The translations under genes and the position numbers were made by a program. This document shows, in pieces, positions 1 through 11,340 of a stretch of 64,000 bases of DNA. Within the stretch, counting starts at the first letter, position 1. Each line of letters opens with the position of its first letter. The DNA comes from Candidatus Contendibacter odensensis (GTDB lineage Bacteria > Pseudomonadota > Gammaproteobacteria > Competibacterales > Competibacteraceae): the NCBI GenBank assembly GCA_002747185.1, contig PDTV01000006.1, forward strand, positions 21,578 through 85,577. Direction: 5' to 3'. The notes under the pieces were generated by a model that was not told the origin of the DNA, did not search any database, and was given only the letters and a program-made list of their open reading frames with translations.

Positions 1-270
1 AATTTTATGGGTGTAAAACTGTACATTGGCATACCCCCAACCAAAACTGATATCAGGATGATGCCCCTCTATTTCAGCCAAATCACCGACCCGATTGACG
101 AAGGCCAAAGCCGTAGCAAAGGTTTTAAATTTAAATCGTCGCTCCAGTCGGGTACCGTTTTCCAGCAGCACCCAGTCAGGCGCTTGAGCTAGCAGTGCCT
201 CGGCCTCATTTAAGTCAAGCGGAGGAACACCGCCCTGGCAGGGCTTACAGCTTTTGCGGGACAGTTCCAT
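1..270 (-). CDS. phhB: Pterin-4a-carbinolamine dehydratase, partial (3' end off window)
   Basis: Read on the minus strand from ATG at 270, 90 codons stay open to the window edge, so the C-terminus is missing (family members are about 110-118 residues). The protein begins MELSRKSCKPCQGG and carries the family hallmark EGHHPDI, whose paired histidines belong to the active site, followed by the conserved WGYANVQFYTHK strand. The family dehydrates 4a-hydroxytetrahydrobiopterin during pterin cofactor recycling for aromatic amino acid hydroxylases. The N-terminal KSCKPCQGG segment is common in proteobacterial homologues. Identification rests on motif recognition. Confidence 0.92.
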   Translation of the reverse strand, partial: MELSRKSCKPCQGGVPPLDLNEAEALLAQAPDWVLLENGTRLERRFKFKTFATALAFVNRVGDLAEIEGHHPDISFGWGYANVQFYTHKI

Positions 271-338
271 CAGGCACCTCGCTTATCAGGTAGATTGACT
301 CGGGTAGACCCGTTAGTGTTGGAGGTTAACACGCTCAT

Positions 339-1397
339 TTACAATGTTCCCTTTTCTTGCCAGGGCGGCGCGATAATCTGCTCGGATCGCTTGCGACACA
401 CTTCATCAAGTGCCTTGAGCAGAATCTCCATATTGATGAGTCTTTCCAGAATATCGCGGATATTACGCAGTGCATAAATAACATCTACATCCATTTCCAG
501 CTGCTTCTCCCGCTCATTCTGCTCAGCGCGCTCAATGATCGCTTGAATCGTTTGCGATTTGTCCACTGTGCCACCACCAAGTGACTGGGCAAAACCGGCA
601 AGCTTCTCTCGTTGCTCTGCCACCCATCCACGATACATTTGCAATAGCTCGTAACCATCCTCAACAGAATAGGCCTTGTAGCGAAACTTAAGCTTTAAAT
701 CATCAAAGGTACTGCGGCGAAAAACCTTGCCGACTTTCCATTCATTAATGGTGTGTTTAAATTCAACCGGTAAAAAGTCAACATCCGCTTCAATCCGGTT
801 TTTTATAAACTCCAGCTCATCTCTTTCCTTAGCGACTTCCTTAGCCGTTAATTGTACTTGTTGCTGTATCGCTTCAGCATGACTACGGGTTTTTTCAGGC
901 AGCACGTTCAATTTTACGGGCTGTTCTGTGGAGCTACCGTACTGACCAACTTCAACCCACTCGGCAATGGCTTCCTCAACTGCACGCATCCGGATATCAA
1001 CTTCTTCGGCTTCACGCTGTTTCTCCACTTGCCGCTGTGCCCGTACACGTTCATTTTCAGCCTGTTCTGCAATAGCCCACTCGGCAATTTCTCGCTCCAC
1101 AGCAGCTCTTTCAGCAGCAACTCTCTCAGCAGCAGCCTTTGCAATTTCAGCCCGCTTCGCTGCCTGCCGCTCCACGGCTGCTCGTTTCGCTGCCAGGCGC
1201 TCCTGCGACATCTTGTGCGCAGCGGCTCTTTTATCGGCTACCCGCTGCCTCGCCGCTGCCTGCCTGGTAGCTATAAGCCGTTCTTTGAGTTGCTTCTTGC
1301 GCCCACGAGAGTGGTTTACCATCAGCCAAATCATGGTTGCAACGATGCCGATAATTGCAATTAATACAATGACACCTGATATTTGCCACGTACTCAT
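339..1397 (-). CDS. Membrane-anchored alanine-rich coiled-coil protein, unknown function
   Basis: The 352-residue protein has one N-terminal membrane segment (about residues 5-28, rich in I, V and L), then about 110 residues dominated by A, R, E and K with repeated AAERVAAERAAVE-like heptads, predicting a long coiled coil. The C-terminal half (about 170-350) is mixed helical and ends without a recognisable domain. A single-pass anchor with a cytoplasmic rod is the likely topology. It lies between phhB and rdgC on the same strand with gaps of about 70-90 bases. I do not recognise a family; low-complexity similarity to TolA- or KfrA-like rods would not imply function. Confidence 0.75.
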   Translation of the reverse strand: MSTWQISGVIVLIAIIGIVATMIWLMVNHSRGRKKQLKERLIATRQAAARQRVADKRAAAHKMSQERLAAKRAAVERQAAKRAEIAKAAAERVAAERAAVEREIAEWAIAEQAENERVRAQRQVEKQREAEEVDIRMRAVEEAIAEWVEVGQYGSSTEQPVKLNVLPEKTRSHAEAIQQQVQLTAKEVAKERDELEFIKNRIEADVDFLPVEFKHTINEWKVGKVFRRSTFDDLKLKFRYKAYSVEDGYELLQMYRGWVAEQREKLAGFAQSLGGGTVDKSQTIQAIIERAEQNEREKQLEMDVDVIYALRNIRDILERLINMEILLKALDEVCRKRSEQIIAPPWQEKGTL

Positions 1398-1488
1398 TTA
1401 AGCGCTATCCCAAACCATTATTAAATTATTCTAATATTACCAATATATAGGCTGTTTTATTGTTAGCCGTAACCGAATACAAATAATA

Positions 1489-2391
1489 CTAAGCCTGCCC
1501 GCCAAAAATACCCAGCAACCGGGGGATTAACCGCGCAAGTTCGCCTGACATCAAGGCAAACTCGGCATCAAAAATAGCTGCTGCTGAATCTGTATCAACC
1601 GTTTTCAATGACTCTTGAACAACATCAAGAAACCGCAAATGTCGAATGACCAACGACTCATCCAGCACAAACGCCAGGCGATCGTCCCAAATCAGGCCCA
1701 ACCGAACCACCTGCTTGCCTGCCCTAAGATGGCCCTGTAACTCATCACCCCTTAAATCCTGTCCCCGGCAGCGCACTACACCCCCACCTTCTCCTGTTTC
1801 GTGCAACTCGCACATGTCTCCGAAGGCAAACCCTTGTGGAGCACTACCTTCAGCGAGCCACGCTGTCATCACAGCCGCAGGTGAACGTTGTGCTTGTACA
1901 GGTACAATCGGCAATGTACCCACCGCCTTGCGTATTGCAGCGGTTATTTCCTCAACTGCACGCGGACTCGCGCTGTTCACCACTACCCATTGATTCAGTG
2001 GATCGATATATGCAAAGCTGTCTCGACTTCGGTTTAAGGCTCTAGGCAATAGCTCCTGTATAATCTGTTCACGCAATTCCTGCCGCGCACGCCGCCGTAC
2101 TGGACCTTGTTGCTGTTCCTCCAGTACAGCAATGCGCTCGGCCATGATTTGGTTGATCACTACCGGAGGTAACACTTTCTCCTCGGTACGAAGACAAACC
2201 AGCATACAAACCATTGCTGCATGTACCAAATCAACCGCTCCACGACCCAATGGCGGAACCCAGCCAGAACTGCTGAACTGATAGCCCGGGCAGGGCTGGA
2301 ATGCACAAGATTCCAGCCTTGTCGCTAAGGCCTCTGCCGTCAATGACCATGGCTCACTGAGCTGAAAAAGAGTCAAGTTATTGAACAACAT
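1489..2391 (-). CDS. rdgC: Recombination-associated protein RdgC
   Basis: The 300-residue protein matches RdgC in length (E. coli about 303) and in sequence: the N-terminal MLFNNLTLFQLSEPW strand, the GWVPPLGRG segment near residue 43, and the LPRALNRSRDSFAYID stretch near residues 115-130. RdgC is a ring-shaped, non-specific double-stranded DNA binding protein that dampens RecA filament activity and is associated with the nucleoid. The start ATG at 2391 agrees with the family N-terminus. It is divergent from the phasin gene, with an AT-rich 290-base region between them. Confidence 0.96.
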   Translation of the reverse strand: MLFNNLTLFQLSEPWSLTAEALATRLESCAFQPCPGYQFSSSGWVPPLGRGAVDLVHAAMVCMLVCLRTEEKVLPPVVINQIMAERIAVLEEQQQGPVRRRARQELREQIIQELLPRALNRSRDSFAYIDPLNQWVVVNSASPRAVEEITAAIRKAVGTLPIVPVQAQRSPAAVMTAWLAEGSAPQGFAFGDMCELHETGEGGGVVRCRGQDLRGDELQGHLRAGKQVVRLGLIWDDRLAFVLDESLVIRHLRFLDVVQESLKTVDTDSAAAIFDAEFALMSGELARLIPRLLGIFGGQA

Positions 2392-2681
2392 ATAAATTTT
2401 ATACCTTTACAAAAGTTTTTCTCGTTAAATGGATAGATAGCGTATCCTGATAAACCAGCTGGAGCCTTAGGATAATCAAACAAAAAAGATAAAGACAAAA
2501 CCTTATTAAAAAAAAGCCGTTTAGCTGTATTGAGTTTACCCGTAATGTGGTGTTGCATTTTAACCAAGTGTCCAATAATGATGCACTGCAAAAGAAATAA
2601 AATATTTTGTATTTTACATACTGTTTTTTGTATCTTTATTATTTTACCGTAATTGAACCATGCCATGAGGAGACTGACACA

Positions 2682-3029
2682 ATGGCGAATGACCCGCTAT
2701 CCCAGATGTCCCAACAGTACCAAAGTTTCCTGGAACCGGTGATCAGGGCAAACAAGCTATCTGCCGCTAATCTGGAAGCACTGGTTAATTTTCAGATGAA
2801 TACGCTTCAATCCTATATCGACATGGCGATCAGCCGAATGAAAGCTGCCGCTGATATCAATGATCCGGCCAGCCTGCAATTCTTTCTGACCACCCAATCA
2901 GAAACCATAGGCAGCATGCATCAAAAATTGATGAGTGACACCAAAGCGCTTGCCGATCTAACGGCGCGCTTCAAGGCCGATTTCGACAAGCTTGTCCAAG
3001 AGAGCATGTTGAATAAAACTTTCAAGTAA
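2682..3029 (+). CDS. Phasin family protein
   Basis: The start chosen is ATG at 2682, preceded by a purine-rich ribosome site (ATGAGGAGA, 2665-2673); it gives 115 residues. The sequence is helical and amphipathic throughout, with no signal peptide, and fits the phasin_2 type: LSQMSQQYQSFLEPV at the N-terminus, then LEALVNFQMNTLQSYIDMAI and DPASLQFFLTTQSE. Phasins coat polyhydroxyalkanoate granules and control their size and number. A monocistronic layout is likely: the next gene starts about 250 bases downstream. No PHA synthase is present in the window, so granule formation is inferred from this gene and a phasin-like remnant near 29 kb. Confidence 0.85.
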   Translation: MANDPLSQMSQQYQSFLEPVIRANKLSAANLEALVNFQMNTLQSYIDMAISRMKAAADINDPASLQFFLTTQSETIGSMHQKLMSDTKALADLTARFKADFDKLVQESMLNKTFK

Positions 3030-3082
3030 GCACGTTCTTCTCTGTACCCTGACGTTAATTGCCAATCAAAAATCCCAGCCAG

Positions 3083-3115
3083 GCCCCCTCCCCCTGTTAA
3101 AGATCGGGAGGGGCA
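3083..3115 (+). other. GC-rich hairpin after the phasin gene
   Basis: A stem pairing CCCCTCCC with GGGAGGGG lies about 55 bases after the phasin stop codon. There is no T-run behind it, so it is at best a weak terminator or an mRNA 3'-end stabilising structure. Confidence 0.35.
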
Positions 3116-3276
3116 AACTGTATTTGGGCTTTACCCATTGCATAACACTTCATCAGAGCGGCCAGTAACAGCAGCGTTGCCTGGCCCCACCCAGCAATAC
3201 CATAATGCTCAAAACTGTTGTCACTTTACCGTTACTTCGACTTTGCGACCAACCCGGCCTGTAGTGCTCCTGACCC

Positions 3277-4365
3277 ATGCACAAAACCCGAATTATTGTT
3301 GGCTTATCTGGGGGTGTTGATTCCTCAGTTGCGGCGCTACAGTTGATTGAACAAGGCCATGAAGTACATGGTGTTTTTATGAAAAACTGGGACGATGGCC
3401 TTGATACCGGCTATTGCAGCGCTGCTGACGATCTGGAAGATGCACGTGCAGTTGCCAAAACCTTGGGCATTCCGCTACATCAAGTCAATTTTACTGCTGA
3501 ATACCGCGAACATGTATTTCGTTATTTTCTAGAGGAATACCGTAGCGGCCGCACCCCCAACCCTGACATCCTGTGTAACACTGAAATCAAATTCAAGGCC
3601 TTTCTTAACCATGCCCGACGGCTAGGAGCTGATCTTATTGCCACAGGACACTACGCCCGGCGGGCCATACAAAACCACCGCTACCTGCTGCTAAAAGGCC
3701 GTGATCCCGGCAAAGATCAAAGTTACTTCCTGCATGGTCTTAACCAGCAACAACTCGCCAGTACCCGGTTTCCTCTCGGAGAGCTACACAAATCAGAAGT
3801 GCGGCAACGTGCCGCTGCTGCCAGATTGGTAACCCACGACAAGAAAGATAGTACCGGTATTTGTTTTATCGGCGAACGACCGTTCCGTGAATTTCTCAAC
3901 CGTTTTTTACCGGCACAACCTGGCCCCATTCACTCAACAGACGGCAAAATGCTTGGCAACCACAATGGATTAATGTTTTACACCATCGGCCAGCGACACG
4001 GTCTCGGTATTGGCGGTCAGCGTCATGGTTGTGGCGATCCCTGGTATGTTACGGGCAAGGACTTACGGCACAATATTCTGATCGTTGCTCAAGGCTGTCA
4101 TCATCCAGCATTGCTCCATCATCGGCTGCGTAGCTCGCAACTACACTGGATTTCCGGCGAAACGCCTATCATCCCGCTACGCTGTCAGGCTAAAATCCGT
4201 TACCGGCAACCTGACCAAGATTGCATTATTGAAACAGTAAAACACGATCACGCTGACATCCGGTTCCTAAAACCCCAGCGTGCAATCACGCCAGGACAGT
4301 CAGTGGTTTTCTATCAAAATGAAGTCTGTCTTGGTGGCGGTGTGATTGATAGTGCTTATAATTAA
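3277..4365 (+). CDS. mnmA: tRNA-specific 2-thiouridylase MnmA
   Basis: MnmA inserts sulfur at C2 of the wobble uridine in tRNA-Lys, -Glu and -Gln, using ATP and sulfur relayed from IscS via the Tus proteins. The 362-residue protein is full length. It shows the PP-loop SGGVDSS (about residues 11-17), the first catalytic cysteine in NPDILCNTEIKF (about 93-104), and the second in STGICFIGERPFREFL (about 190-205). Start ATG at 3277 gives the standard N-terminus MHKTRIIVGLSGGVDSS. hflD follows about 240 bases later on the same strand, the conserved mnmA-hflD pairing of gammaproteobacteria. Confidence 0.98.
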   Translation: MHKTRIIVGLSGGVDSSVAALQLIEQGHEVHGVFMKNWDDGLDTGYCSAADDLEDARAVAKTLGIPLHQVNFTAEYREHVFRYFLEEYRSGRTPNPDILCNTEIKFKAFLNHARRLGADLIATGHYARRAIQNHRYLLLKGRDPGKDQSYFLHGLNQQQLASTRFPLGELHKSEVRQRAAAARLVTHDKKDSTGICFIGERPFREFLNRFLPAQPGPIHSTDGKMLGNHNGLMFYTIGQRHGLGIGGQRHGCGDPWYVTGKDLRHNILIVAQGCHHPALLHHRLRSSQLHWISGETPIIPLRCQAKIRYRQPDQDCIIETVKHDHADIRFLKPQRAITPGQSVVFYQNEVCLGGGVIDSAYN

Positions 4366-4602
4366 CATCTTATAATAATTAAGAAAAAACAAATATAAAG
4401 TGTTTTGGTATTGCCTATGATCATGTAGATAAATCAAATAAAAAACAATAAACTTAACCTTATCGAAATCCTCCGGCGCACAATCAAACCGCAATGACGT
4501 CCACCCAAAGCTTGTCCCGGCTTCCAGCGCCTAAACGCCAAAATCCAAAATAGCCTCAATCACCTTGGATCAAGCAAGATAACTTTTGATTAATTATTTA
4601 TT

Positions 4603-5220
4603 ATGCCCCAAACTGATTATGACCGTGTGATTGCCCTTGCCGGACTTGTACAGGCAACCAGCCTTGTACGCGATATCGCACAGCGCGGCCTCGCTGATGC
4701 CGCCGATATTGAAACCTGCCTGACCAGCCTGGTTCAGGTCGATGCCGCCACCAGCGCCCATGTCTATGGTGACATTGCCAAATTACGTACGGGTTTACAA
4801 CGACTTGCACAGCAACTTGAAAATCCCCGTGATACGGAACTGACGCACTATGTCATAACACTATTAAGCCTGGAGCGTAAGCTCACGCGACGCGATGATC
4901 TGTTAGCAATAATCAGAAACGGCATTCAGGGCATCATGGTCAACCTGGCTTATTTTTCGATCAATCACAGCAACACCATTGCGCGTTTTGCTGATATTTA
5001 CCTAAAAACCATTAGCACCCTATCACCCCGCATTATGGTTAAAGGCTCACCCGATCATTTAAGCAACACTGAAAACACTAACCAGATTCGGGCATTACTA
5101 TTGGCAGGTATCCGTGCGGCCATGCTGTGGAGGCAAAGCGGTGGTAGTCGCTTGACACTACTACTACGACGCAATCCATTGCTGCGAGAATGTCAGCGCT
5201 TGCAGATAGAACGTCCCTAA
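4603..5220 (+). CDS. hflD: High frequency lysogenization protein HflD homologue
   Basis: The 205-residue protein matches the HflD (YcfC) family: the N-terminal DRVIALAGLVQATSLVRDIA and the HLSNTENTNQIRALLLAGIRAAMLWRQ region near the C-terminus are characteristic. In E. coli HflD is a peripheral membrane protein that affects phage lambda lysogeny; its housekeeping role is unclear. The position directly after mnmA is the conserved arrangement. Start ATG at 4603 has only a weak upstream ribosome site but fits the family N-terminus. It converges on relA, with about 33 bases between the stop codons. Confidence 0.93.
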   Translation: MPQTDYDRVIALAGLVQATSLVRDIAQRGLADAADIETCLTSLVQVDAATSAHVYGDIAKLRTGLQRLAQQLENPRDTELTHYVITLLSLERKLTRRDDLLAIIRNGIQGIMVNLAYFSINHSNTIARFADIYLKTISTLSPRIMVKGSPDHLSNTENTNQIRALLLAGIRAAMLWRQSGGSRLTLLLRRNPLLRECQRLQIERP

Positions 5221-5253
5221 GTCCTGAAATTGCCGAGATTGGAAAACCAGGTA

Positions 5254-7419
5254 TCAGGTTTGCCGATAAACCTCGGCCACGTTGTGTAACTGGCTGATTT
5301 TATCCAGCAATTGACTCAGTTGCACCACATCCGTAATCTTCAGCTTTAACGCCATACGTGCAATTGAAGTCTTCTGATCTGTTTGAGTATTGACACCCAG
5401 CACATTCACCTCTTCATTAGAGAGAACAGCGGTGATATCACGCAGCAATCCAGGACGGTCATAGGCAAGAATCATAATATCCACCGAACAAGTTGCCGGT
5501 GTCTCACCCCAACCTACATCAATCACCCGATCTGAAGATTGCATGGCCAGACTCAAGAAGTTGGTGCAATCCTGCCGGTGAATCGTGACACCACGTCCTT
5601 GGGTAATGTAACCAATAATTGGCTCAAAGGGTACAGGTTGGCAACACTGTGCCATTTGAGTCAACAGCTGCCCCACACCGTAAATTTTTATATCATGCTT
5701 GCCGGAATCTGTGGTTCTTGTTCTGCGGACCATCGGCAAGTTGCCTTCGGTGATCGCCGATGCAGCCAGTACTTCCGAAGTCCGGTCAATCACCTGTCCT
5801 GTACTTAATACACCACGACCGATGGCGGCAAACATCTCTTCAGGCCTGGCAAAACCAAGTTTATCCGCAACTTTTTCCAGCTTAAGGTTATGAATACCCA
5901 GGCACTGAAACTCCCGTTCGAGGGTGGCGCGACCGGCTATAATACAATTTTCCTTATCTTGCTGAATAAACCACTGGCGAATTTTGGCTCGTGCTCGACT
6001 GCTCGCAACATAACCCAAATGCGGGTTGAGCCAGTCGCGGCTTGGCTCGCCCTGTTTTGCTGTTAACACTTCCACCCGTTCGCCATTACTGAGTGCATAG
6101 CTGAGTGGCACAATCCGGCCATTGACTTTCGCACCTCGACAGCGATGCCCTACCTCAGTGTGGATATGATAGGCAAAATCGAGCGGAGTTGCGCCTCTCG
6201 GCAAATCGATGATAGCACCCTTGGGCGTGATGACATAAACCCGATCCTGGAATGCCTCGGCCTTAAAATGCTCTGGCAAGTTATTTTCATCGAGATCCCC
6301 ATCACGCCGTTCAAGCATTTTCCGTAACCAGGCAATCTGCTGAGTCACCGCATCGCCTCGCGCTGTACTGCCACCGCTTTCCTTATAATGCCAATGCGCC
6401 GCAATACCTAGCTCGGCACTACGGTGCATTTCAACAGTACGAATCTGCACTTCCAGAACACGGCCTTCAGGCCCGATAACAGCCGTATGCAGGGATTGAT
6501 AGCCGTTGGGCTTAGGTTGGGCAATATAGTCGTCAAACCCCTGCTGGATATGATTCCACTGGGTGTGCACCACCCCCAATGCTGCGTAGCAGTCATTCAC
6601 AGTATCGACGATCACACGAACGGCCCGCACATCAAAAACCTGCTCGAAGGACAGCTTTTTTTGCTGCATTTTTCGCCAGATACTATAGATATGTTTGACT
6701 CGTCCTTTTACCTCGGCATGTAAATGCGCTTTCTGTAGCAGTGTACTCAGTTTCTCGGTGACCTTCGTAATATAGTGCTCACGATCAACGCGACGTTGTG
6801 CCAGCGCCGCTGCCAGCCTTTTGTAAACAACCGGCTCCAGCACACGTAACGCTAAATCCTCCATTTCCCACTTAATCCGGGCAATACCCAACCGATTCGC
6901 CAGTGGTGTAAAAATATCGAGTGTCTCACGTGCAATGCGCCGTTGCTCCTCTACAGGATACTGCTCTATCGTTCGGCGCAGCGTATGTAGCCGAAACGCC
7001 AACTTCATGAGCACTATTCGTAAATCACGAGCCATCGCCAACAACAGCTTTCGCAAGCTTTCCAATTGTTGGTCTGCTTGCTCACTATCTCGATGCAGGT
7101 CACTGATGGTATCAAGCTTGATAAGACCATCGACCAAACCGACAACAACAGGATCGAACTTACCTTGCAGGGCCTTAAATGTTAAGGTTCCGGCGGCGAC
7201 CGGGCCATATAAAAATGCAGCCGCAACCGCTTCATAACCCATACCTAAATCAACCAGCAGATCGGCAACCGCCAAGCTTGTCTCGCCGCCTGATTCACCC
7301 CCCAATACATAGGCATATCGCACACTTTCCATTTGTGACGGCATCCACTGAAAGGGTAAAGCGTCCAACCAGCTATCAAAACTTATACCAACCAGCCTGG
7401 TTTGCTTGGAAGTGACCAT
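5254..7419 (-). CDS. relA: (p)ppGpp synthetase RelA
   Basis: RelA makes (p)ppGpp from ATP and GTP/GDP on stalled ribosomes during amino acid starvation. The 721-residue protein has the full RSH layout: an N-terminal pseudo-hydrolase region (about 40-190), the synthetase domain with YSIWRKMQQK, FDVRAVRV and FDDYIAQPKPNGYQSLHT (about 245-350), a TGS domain beginning DRVYVITPKGAIIDLPRGAT (about 390-450) and a C-terminal ACT domain (about 645-721). The histidine-aspartate motif of the hydrolase is absent (FLYGPVAAGTLTFKALQG in its place), which marks a RelA-type synthetase-only enzyme, not SpoT. It stands alone on the minus strand. Confidence 0.96.
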   Translation of the reverse strand: MVTSKQTRLVGISFDSWLDALPFQWMPSQMESVRYAYVLGGESGGETSLAVADLLVDLGMGYEAVAAAFLYGPVAAGTLTFKALQGKFDPVVVGLVDGLIKLDTISDLHRDSEQADQQLESLRKLLLAMARDLRIVLMKLAFRLHTLRRTIEQYPVEEQRRIARETLDIFTPLANRLGIARIKWEMEDLALRVLEPVVYKRLAAALAQRRVDREHYITKVTEKLSTLLQKAHLHAEVKGRVKHIYSIWRKMQQKKLSFEQVFDVRAVRVIVDTVNDCYAALGVVHTQWNHIQQGFDDYIAQPKPNGYQSLHTAVIGPEGRVLEVQIRTVEMHRSAELGIAAHWHYKESGGSTARGDAVTQQIAWLRKMLERRDGDLDENNLPEHFKAEAFQDRVYVITPKGAIIDLPRGATPLDFAYHIHTEVGHRCRGAKVNGRIVPLSYALSNGERVEVLTAKQGEPSRDWLNPHLGYVASSRARAKIRQWFIQQDKENCIIAGRATLEREFQCLGIHNLKLEKVADKLGFARPEEMFAAIGRGVLSTGQVIDRTSEVLAASAITEGNLPMVRRTRTTDSGKHDIKIYGVGQLLTQMAQCCQPVPFEPIIGYITQGRGVTIHRQDCTNFLSLAMQSSDRVIDVGWGETPATCSVDIMILAYDRPGLLRDITAVLSNEEVNVLGVNTQTDQKTSIARMALKLKITDVVQLSQLLDKISQLHNVAEVYRQT

Positions 7420-7610
7420 TTAAAAATTCCAGACAATAAGCCATAGACGCTATCCCGGATAGAAAAAAGCAAACCTCATGGAGTAGATAGTATGGCGACT
7501 AAAGCAGGGTGGAAATGCTGGGTGAGGCAGGTATCACGCGCCACCATCCTTGCTCCCACTGCAACAAGAAAACACTCAGACGGTGACTGGATAAGAAACA
7601 GACATTACAG

Positions 7611-7997
7611 CTAATTGTTTTTAGCACCTGGGTCAACCTGGTGCGAATAACAGCCAATCGCGCTTCCGGCATTTTGAGCTTCGCCATGAAGCACACGGAT
7701 CGATAGATCAACACCCGCACACTCCTCAATCAAGCGGTTCAAGGTACTGTTCAGGCTTTCGCCTGGAATAATAATCGGCCCCATATTGGCTCCTTTCATC
7801 AGCTCCTGGTAAGTTGCCATTGACAAGCCACTCACCTTAATAACCTGCGATATCAGATGCAAGGTGACATTTCAAGCAGTTTTTCTCAAGAATCTGGATG
7901 CACATTTTTCTGGAAGCTGACCTGTTTCTCTGTAGTGCAACCCACCCGCGCCCAGACCGATCACCAGCGTGGTTGTAAGCAGCTTATGAGCCTGCAT
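7611..7997 (-). pseudogene. Frameshifted monohaem cytochrome c (PSCyt1-like) gene
   Basis: Three frames on the minus strand assemble into one protein. From ATG at 7997 (ribosome site AAAGGG upstream) comes a lipoprotein-like signal, MQAHKLLTTTLVIGLGAG; the next frame gives GCTTEKQVSFQKNVHPDS and stops; a third gives ILEKNCLKCHLASDIAGY with a haem-binding CxxCH at 7864-7878; then the frame read from 7862 gives SMATYQELMKGANMGPIIIPGESLNSTLNRLIEE through to IRVLHGEAQ and QVDPGAKNN. This order (lipobox, VSFQKNVHPILEKNC-x-x-CH, TYQELMKG, GPIIIPG, HGEAQ, GAKNN) is that of a periplasmic Planctomycete-type cytochrome c domain. Several frameshifts make it inactive unless sequencing errors are responsible. 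Confidence 0.7.
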
Positions 7998-8283
7998 GGA
8001 TTACCCTTTGCGTTGAGTTACCAGAACTGTATAAAAAGCCTTAATCTTTATCACACCACCTGGCTCCACACTTGGCCTTTCCACAATGCACCTATTATCT
8101 CAAGCTATAGCCCAACGGTTTTATCCTGACAAGGCAATCACACCCTAATTTACTTAACTTTTTAAAATCAATTCATCTTGAATACTTTTACCATTTCTCA
8201 GGGCAGATCGATACCCATCACTTTCTCCATTCAAGCTCTTGAGGTCTGAATATCGTTGATAGCCGCACGCACGTAAAAGATCA

Positions 8284-10524
<2,241 letters not shown>

Positions 10525-10552
10525 ATCATCAATCCAGTTTTACAGCAACCTG

Positions 10553-10810
10553 TCACATCGGGCGGATACTCACATGCTTACGATTGCGGGGACCTTTCGT
10601 CTCAAACACAACGTAACCATCGGTCTTGGCAAACAAAGTATGATCCTTGCCACAACCCACGTTCGAGCCTGGATGAAAACGGGTACCACGCTGCCGAACA
10701 AGGATATTACCAGCACGTACCTGCTGCCCGCCAAAGCGCTTGACACCCAAGCGTTTAGACTCGGAGTCACGACCATTGCGGCTACTGCCACCTGCTTTTT
10801 TATGTGCCAT
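10553..10810 (-). CDS. rpmA: 50S ribosomal protein bL27
   Basis: The 85-residue protein begins [20 protein letters not shown] and contains [20 protein letters not shown] and [16 protein letters not shown], diagnostic of bL27, whose N-terminal tail reaches the peptidyl transferase centre. It starts directly with MAHKK, so there is no cleaved N-terminal extension of the Firmicutes type. It follows rplU by about 45 bases in the same operon and is followed by a terminator. Confidence 0.99.
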   Translation of the reverse strand: MAHKKAGGSSRNGRDSESKRLGVKRFGGQQVRAGNILVRQRGTRFHPGSNVGCGKDHTLFAKTDGYVVFETKGPRNRKHVSIRPM

Positions 10811-10855
10811 ATTTACAAACCCTCACACACAACTTGATGTCACCGTCAAAGTGAC

Positions 10856-11170
10856 TCAAAAACCGCTGATACCACTGATCTGCAACTCTGTATAGTGCTG
10901 CCGATGCCCTTGTCTTTTCAGGTGATGCTTGCGACGACGGAACTTGATAATCCGCACTTTTGGCGCACGAGCCTGCGCCTTGATTGTTGCCGTGACCCTG
11001 GCGCCTTCTACATAGGGTGTACCCAACGTCACCTGTTCGCCGTCAGCGATTGCCAGTATTGTGTCGAATTCGACGGAAGCGCCCTCCTCGGCTTCAAGCT
11101 TTTCGACCTTGAGGGTTTGCCCCTCGGTAACCCGGTATTGCTTGCCCCCGGTTTTTATGACAGCGTACAT
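10856..11170 (-). CDS. rplU: 50S ribosomal protein bL21
   Basis: A start at ATG 11170 gives the standard N-terminus [18 protein letters not shown] and 104 residues; a longer in-frame start at 11194 would add eight residues not found in the family. [21 protein letters not shown] is the conserved basic RNA-binding segment. rplU leads the rplU-rpmA unit and is divergent from ispB; their promoters must lie in the roughly 170 bases between them, the conserved gammaproteobacterial arrangement. Confidence 0.99.
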   Translation of the reverse strand: MYAVIKTGGKQYRVTEGQTLKVEKLEAEEGASVEFDTILAIADGEQVTLGTPYVEGARVTATIKAQARAPKVRIIKFRRRKHHLKRQGHRQHYTELQISGISGF

Positions 11171-11340
11171 TGATAAACTCTCCAAACGGCTCATCCGTCC
11201 TGACTAAAAGGGTGTAATTTTAGCGTTGTGTACCGCCAAGGTCAAATAAATCCAGTCAATAGCGATGCTTACACTATATCTTGACCCTGCCACAAGCAGT
11301 CCGTAGCATAATCCGTATTCCCGGCAAGGCTAGTCTTTTC

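Noticed and set aside
2373..2666. 97-residue minus-strand frame upstream of the phasin gene
   Set aside because: AT-rich, Phe/Ile/Lys-heavy translation with no domain, no ribosome site, overlapping the rdgC start; looks like promoter DNA.
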